Shown here in pieces: positions 5,896 through 7,696 of a stretch of DNA of 7,696 nt. Both the position numbers and the translations under genes were made by a program. The stretch's first letter is position 1. Every line of letters starts with the position of its first letter. This stretch comes from Promethearchaeota archaeon (GTDB taxonomy: Archaea; Asgardarchaeota; Lokiarchaeia; Sigynarchaeales; SOKP01), in assembly GCA_019894875.1 (NCBI GenBank), contig JAGXNR010000127.1, positions 1-7,696 of the forward strand, written 5' to 3'. The notes beneath the pieces are model-generated. The model saw only the letters and a program-made list of their open reading frames with translations. It searched no databases and was not told the origin of the DNA.

Positions 5896-6459
5896 ATGAA
5901 AGAATTTATTATTAATGATCTTCTTAAACTTAGATTGGAAAATAACAAAACTATAATATACATCGATAATGTAAAAATAATCCAATGTAAATATTTGTTA
6001 TTAGACGGATTAGATAAAAATAGTAAATCCAACCAGGAGAATTCAAAAAATCTATCAATTGATGCTCAAGCTAAAGATTTGGATCATACTTTAGAAAAGA
6101 CTGATGAAATTATTATCCCCCCTGAGGTCGAGTTCTGGGCCCATTCGTCAAATTTACAAACTTGGTATGAACACTCATACAATACACAAATTCTTCATAG
6201 TAATTTAGCATTTCCATTACTCAGAAAATTAGCTCATGCAGGTGATAAGACTGCAAAAGAGGTATTTAAAAAAGAAATTAAAGAGAGATTTCGTGAAGGA
6301 AACCTAAACGTAATGACTTTCTTAGTTATTGAAGGATTCCTAGATGAACTTACTATAGAAGAATCAGATGATTTATTTCAAGAATTAGATTTTGAAACCT
6401 ATAAAAAACTACAAAAACGCTTGAGAGAATCTGAAAAAAGAGACACCTTTATTTTTTAG
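5896..6459 (+). CDS. Hypothetical protein, Asgard-type family with an IPPEVEFW-HSNLAFPLL core
   Basis: A 187-residue soluble protein of unknown function. Three parts can be seen: an N-terminal beta-rich start (1-37, with MKEFIINDLLKLRLEN and IIYIDNVKIIQCKYLLL), a polar, low-complexity linker (about 38-73), and a conserved-looking core (75-150). The core contains IPPEVEFWAHSSNLQTW (74-90), YNTQILHSNLAFPLLRKL (95-112) and an amphipathic helix KEVFKKEIKERF (121-132). The tail (150-187) is acidic, then basic, and ends in TFIF. From memory, proteins with this N-terminal strand pattern and the core IPPE-EFW...HSNLAFPLL occur in many copies in Lokiarchaeota, often followed by leucine-rich repeats; this copy would be a short form without them. 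I cannot name a domain. There are no cysteines apart from C31, no signal peptide and no membrane segment. The ATG is preceded by a TATA-like box, not a Shine-Dalgarno. Confidence 0.85.
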   Translation: MKEFIINDLLKLRLENNKTIIYIDNVKIIQCKYLLLDGLDKNSKSNQENSKNLSIDAQAKDLDHTLEKTDEIIIPPEVEFWAHSSNLQTWYEHSYNTQILHSNLAFPLLRKLAHAGDKTAKEVFKKEIKERFREGNLNVMTFLVIEGFLDELTIEESDDLFQELDFETYKKLQKRLRESEKRDTFIF

Positions 6460-6637
6460 AGTTGGGATAATCTTTTGAAGTAATTTCTTGAAAGTTAAAA
6501 ACAAATGCTAAGTGTTAATTTTTCCAAGCTTAAAGCAAGAGTGATAGAAACTCAAATTAGACTAATCCTTTAAAGAATCAACCATAAAAAGAAAAAAAAG
6601 AATTAAAAATATTATAGATTTGATAACATGAAATTGC
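6460..6637. other. Convergent intergenic region
   Basis: The 178 bases between the stop codons of the hypothetical protein and the histone gene contain no convincing coding frame. They hold the downstream arm of the histone hairpin (6623-6637) and an A-rich tract (6586-6602) that is a T-tract for the histone transcript. The plus-strand gene has only TATTTTTTAG across its stop as a possible T-rich end signal. Confidence 0.5.
6586..6602 (-). terminator. T-tract terminator of the histone gene
   Basis: On the histone-coding strand this reads as a nearly unbroken T run interrupted by two C's, about 36 bases past the stop codon. Such oligo-T runs terminate archaeal RNA polymerase. It lies about 20 bases after the stem-loop at 6623-6669. 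Confidence 0.6.
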
Positions 6638-6669
6638 CTAAACTAAATCAATAGCAATTTTCATGTCAT
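6623..6669 (-). promoter_or_regulatory. Stem-loop enclosing the histone stop codon
   Basis: On the histone-coding strand, 6669-6654 (ATGACATGAAAATTGC) pairs with 6637-6623 (GCAATTTCATGTTAT). The stem has 15 base pairs with one bulged A and one G-U pair. The 16-base loop ends with the TAG stop codon. The G-U position would be an A-C mismatch in a plus-strand RNA, so the fold is better in the histone mRNA. It may define or stabilise the mRNA 3' end. Confidence 0.6.
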
Positions 6670-6844
6670 TTGCTGTTACTTTCTTTCTACCAGAGTGTTT
6701 CGCAATATCAAGAGCACAACCAGTTAAACCTTTAGCATATTCCTCTAAATAATCCATTAATTTGTCAACTGCTGCTCGACTTACGATTTCAGCTCCGGCT
6801 TTTTTCATTAGAGCTCTTAAAGGGCTCCAAGCGAATGCTGCCAT
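6638..6844 (-). CDS. Archaeal histone
   Basis: A complete 68-residue histone-fold protein without tails, the normal size of archaeal histones, which form dimers and wrap DNA in extended oligomers. The family pattern is clear: PLRALMKKAGAEIVS (8-22, helix 1 and first loop), AAVDKLMDYLEEYAKGLTGCALDIAKHSG (24-52, the long central helix) and RKKVTANDMKIAI (53-65, second loop and helix 3). The second-loop arginine (R53) and the partner aspartate (D60) are kept, but the usual RxT threonine is lysine (K55), giving RKKVTAND where histone H4 has RKTVTAMD. The N-terminus MAAFAWSPLR is more hydrophobic than usual. The start is fixed by a strong GGAGG ten bases upstream. The gene is monocistronic, with a long AT-rich leader and a terminal stem-loop plus T-tract, consistent with an abundant, well-defined mRNA. 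Confidence 0.95.
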   Translation of the reverse strand: MAAFAWSPLRALMKKAGAEIVSRAAVDKLMDYLEEYAKGLTGCALDIAKHSGRKKVTANDMKIAIDLV

Positions 6845-6854
6845 AATTTTTTTT

Positions 6855-6860
6855 CCTCCA
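6855..6860 (-). promoter_or_regulatory. Strong ribosome binding site of the histone gene
   Basis: TGGAGG on the minus strand sits ten bases before the ATG. It is the best Shine-Dalgarno in the window and suggests high translation of the histone, from a transcript with a real 5' leader. Confidence 0.75.
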
Positions 6861-6914
6861 CTTGTTTAAAATTTGTTTGTTCTACAAAAATTTTAGATTT
6901 TAATAAAATTGATG

Positions 6915-6949
6915 TATATATATCTAAATTGGTAATACTTCTATATAAA
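6915..6949 (-). promoter_or_regulatory. Candidate TATA boxes of the histone gene
   Basis: Two matches lie upstream on the minus strand: TTTATATA at 6949-6942 and TATATATA at 6922-6915. The first predicts a leader of about 75 bases, the second about 50. Either leaves room for the ribosome binding site; which one is used cannot be told from sequence. Confidence 0.45.
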
Positions 6950-6960
6950 TGTGTTGGTTG

Positions 6961-7389
6961 GTTTTTGATAACCGAGCAATTTGATCCACTAGATCCAATC
7001 GACAAAATAAATTGATAAAAATATTCAACAATTTTTTTACTAGTGAATCCACCAAACTAAAAATGATCAATTATTGATTTCGAATAGGGCAATTCGTCTT
7101 GTGATCAATTAAACTTGAATATGTTTGTGTAGAATCCTTTAGCAATAATTCACTAAATATAATGGGAGATAAAAGATTTAAGTATAAAATGATAAGGTTT
7201 TTCAAGCATAACGAATTTTAAGCTAAATTCTTGACATGTTTACTGAAATTTTTTTGGTGTGATTTAAAAATAATATCTAAATATAAATTGGGATTAATTA
7301 AATTACTTAGTTCTTTGTAAAAAATGAACAGTGAAGCAATACTCATCTACATTTAATTTATGAATATTTAATATAGAATATGTTAAAAA
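6961..7389. other. Gene-free AT-rich region with short repeats
   Basis: No frame longer than about 60 codons looks real here on either strand, and no tRNA or rRNA was seen. It contains two copies of TGATCAATTA (7064-7073 and 7102-7111) bracketing a small hairpin CGAAT-AGGGCA-ATTCG (7081-7096). Outside them lies an inverted pair TAGTGAAT (7041-7048) and ATTCACTA (7148-7155). GATCCA also occurs twice close together near 6981-6995. The far right end carries the promoter of the 7390 gene. Confidence 0.4.
7366..7375 (+). promoter_or_regulatory. TATA-like box of the 7390 gene
   Basis: ATTTAATATA is centred about 19 bases before the ATG, with another candidate (ATTTAATTTA, 7351-7360) about 35 bases before it. 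No Shine-Dalgarno is present, so the mRNA is probably leaderless or has a very short leader. Confidence 0.35.
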
Positions 7390-7696
7390 ATGGATAACCA
7401 ACTACGAAACAGATTGAAAAGAAGAGATTTTAGGCTCGATAAAACCTTTAATGGATATATATCAAAAAATTTATGTATGGTTGTTGGATCTCGAGAAGAT
7501 TTATTTGAATTTCCATACATTAAAGATTATGAATTTACCGATCTTAATTCTTTTCTTGATGCTGCTAAAATAATTCACCCTACAGGTATCCCGCCTGACC
7601 CATTGTTCGGTTGGGAATACGGAGATAAAAAGAATTACATAACTTGGGCAAATGGGGGTGTATGGAGCATAAAATATTTTAATATGGGTCTATCAC
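7390..7696 (+). CDS. Unrecognised protein, N-terminal 102 codons only
   Basis: The frame opens with ATG at 7390, directly after an in-frame TAA (7384-7386), and continues open for 102 codons to the right edge, so the start is secure and the C-terminus is missing. I do not recognise the family. The first 12 residues are strongly basic (RNRLKRR). A short hydrophobic strand CMVVGS follows, then an acidic and aromatic stretch (DLFEFPYIKDYEFTDLNSFLDAAKII). Next come a proline-rich turn GIPPDPLFGWEYGD and an aromatic segment with ITWANGGVWSIKYF. The composition suggests a soluble, beta-rich protein; there is no signal peptide or membrane segment. Codon use resembles the neighbouring genes. It is transcribed away from the histone gene across the large gap. 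Confidence 0.7.
   Translation, partial: MDNQLRNRLKRRDFRLDKTFNGYISKNLCMVVGSREDLFEFPYIKDYEFTDLNSFLDAAKIIHPTGIPPDPLFGWEYGDKKNYITWANGGVWSIKYFNMGLS

Noticed and set aside
6817..7005. A 62-codon open frame on the minus strand overlapping the histone start
   Set aside because: It covers the histone promoter and ribosome binding site in another frame, and its sequence has no gene-like features.
7162..7221. A possible 19-residue small protein starting MGDKRFKYK
   Set aside because: It is too short to judge, has no ribosome binding site, and frames of this size are expected by chance.

Overview
The window looks like chromosomal DNA from an Asgard archaeon, most likely of the Lokiarchaeota group. This rests on the combination of an AT-rich genome, a Ras/Rab-like small GTPase, an archaeal histone, a NurA nuclease, a probable selenoprotein followed by a eukaryote-like SECIS element, and a hypothetical protein of a kind I associate with Lokiarchaeota. 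Several genes have a TATA-like box about 20-30 bases before the start and no usable Shine-Dalgarno, as expected for leaderless archaeal transcripts. Lineage is an inference from gene content; there is no rRNA or marker gene here.

Layout from left to right. A NurA-type nuclease (minus strand, cut by the left edge) diverges from a CPBP/CAAX-type membrane protease (1028-1663). A small GTPase follows (1816-2334), then a peroxiredoxin-like protein (2408-2956) whose frame is interrupted by one TGA in a U-x-x-C position, with a SECIS-like RNA fold overlapping its stop codon (2938-3012). Next is a zinc-ribbon plus von Willebrand A protein (3135-4793), convergent with a SAM methyltransferase (4854-5678, minus). 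Divergent from that is an Asgard-type hypothetical (5896-6459), convergent with a histone gene (6638-6844, minus). The histone gene ends in a strong hairpin that contains the stop codon. A largely gene-free stretch leads to an unrecognised gene cut by the right edge (7390 onward).

The genes appear to be single transcription units, each with its own upstream AT-rich promoter, rather than one operon, so no shared pathway should be assumed. The most notable system is the selenoprotein/SECIS pair: the UGA recoding site, the redox motif and the RNA structure support each other. The second is the histone 3' stem-loop, whose only non-Watson-Crick pair is allowed in the histone mRNA but not in the opposite strand.
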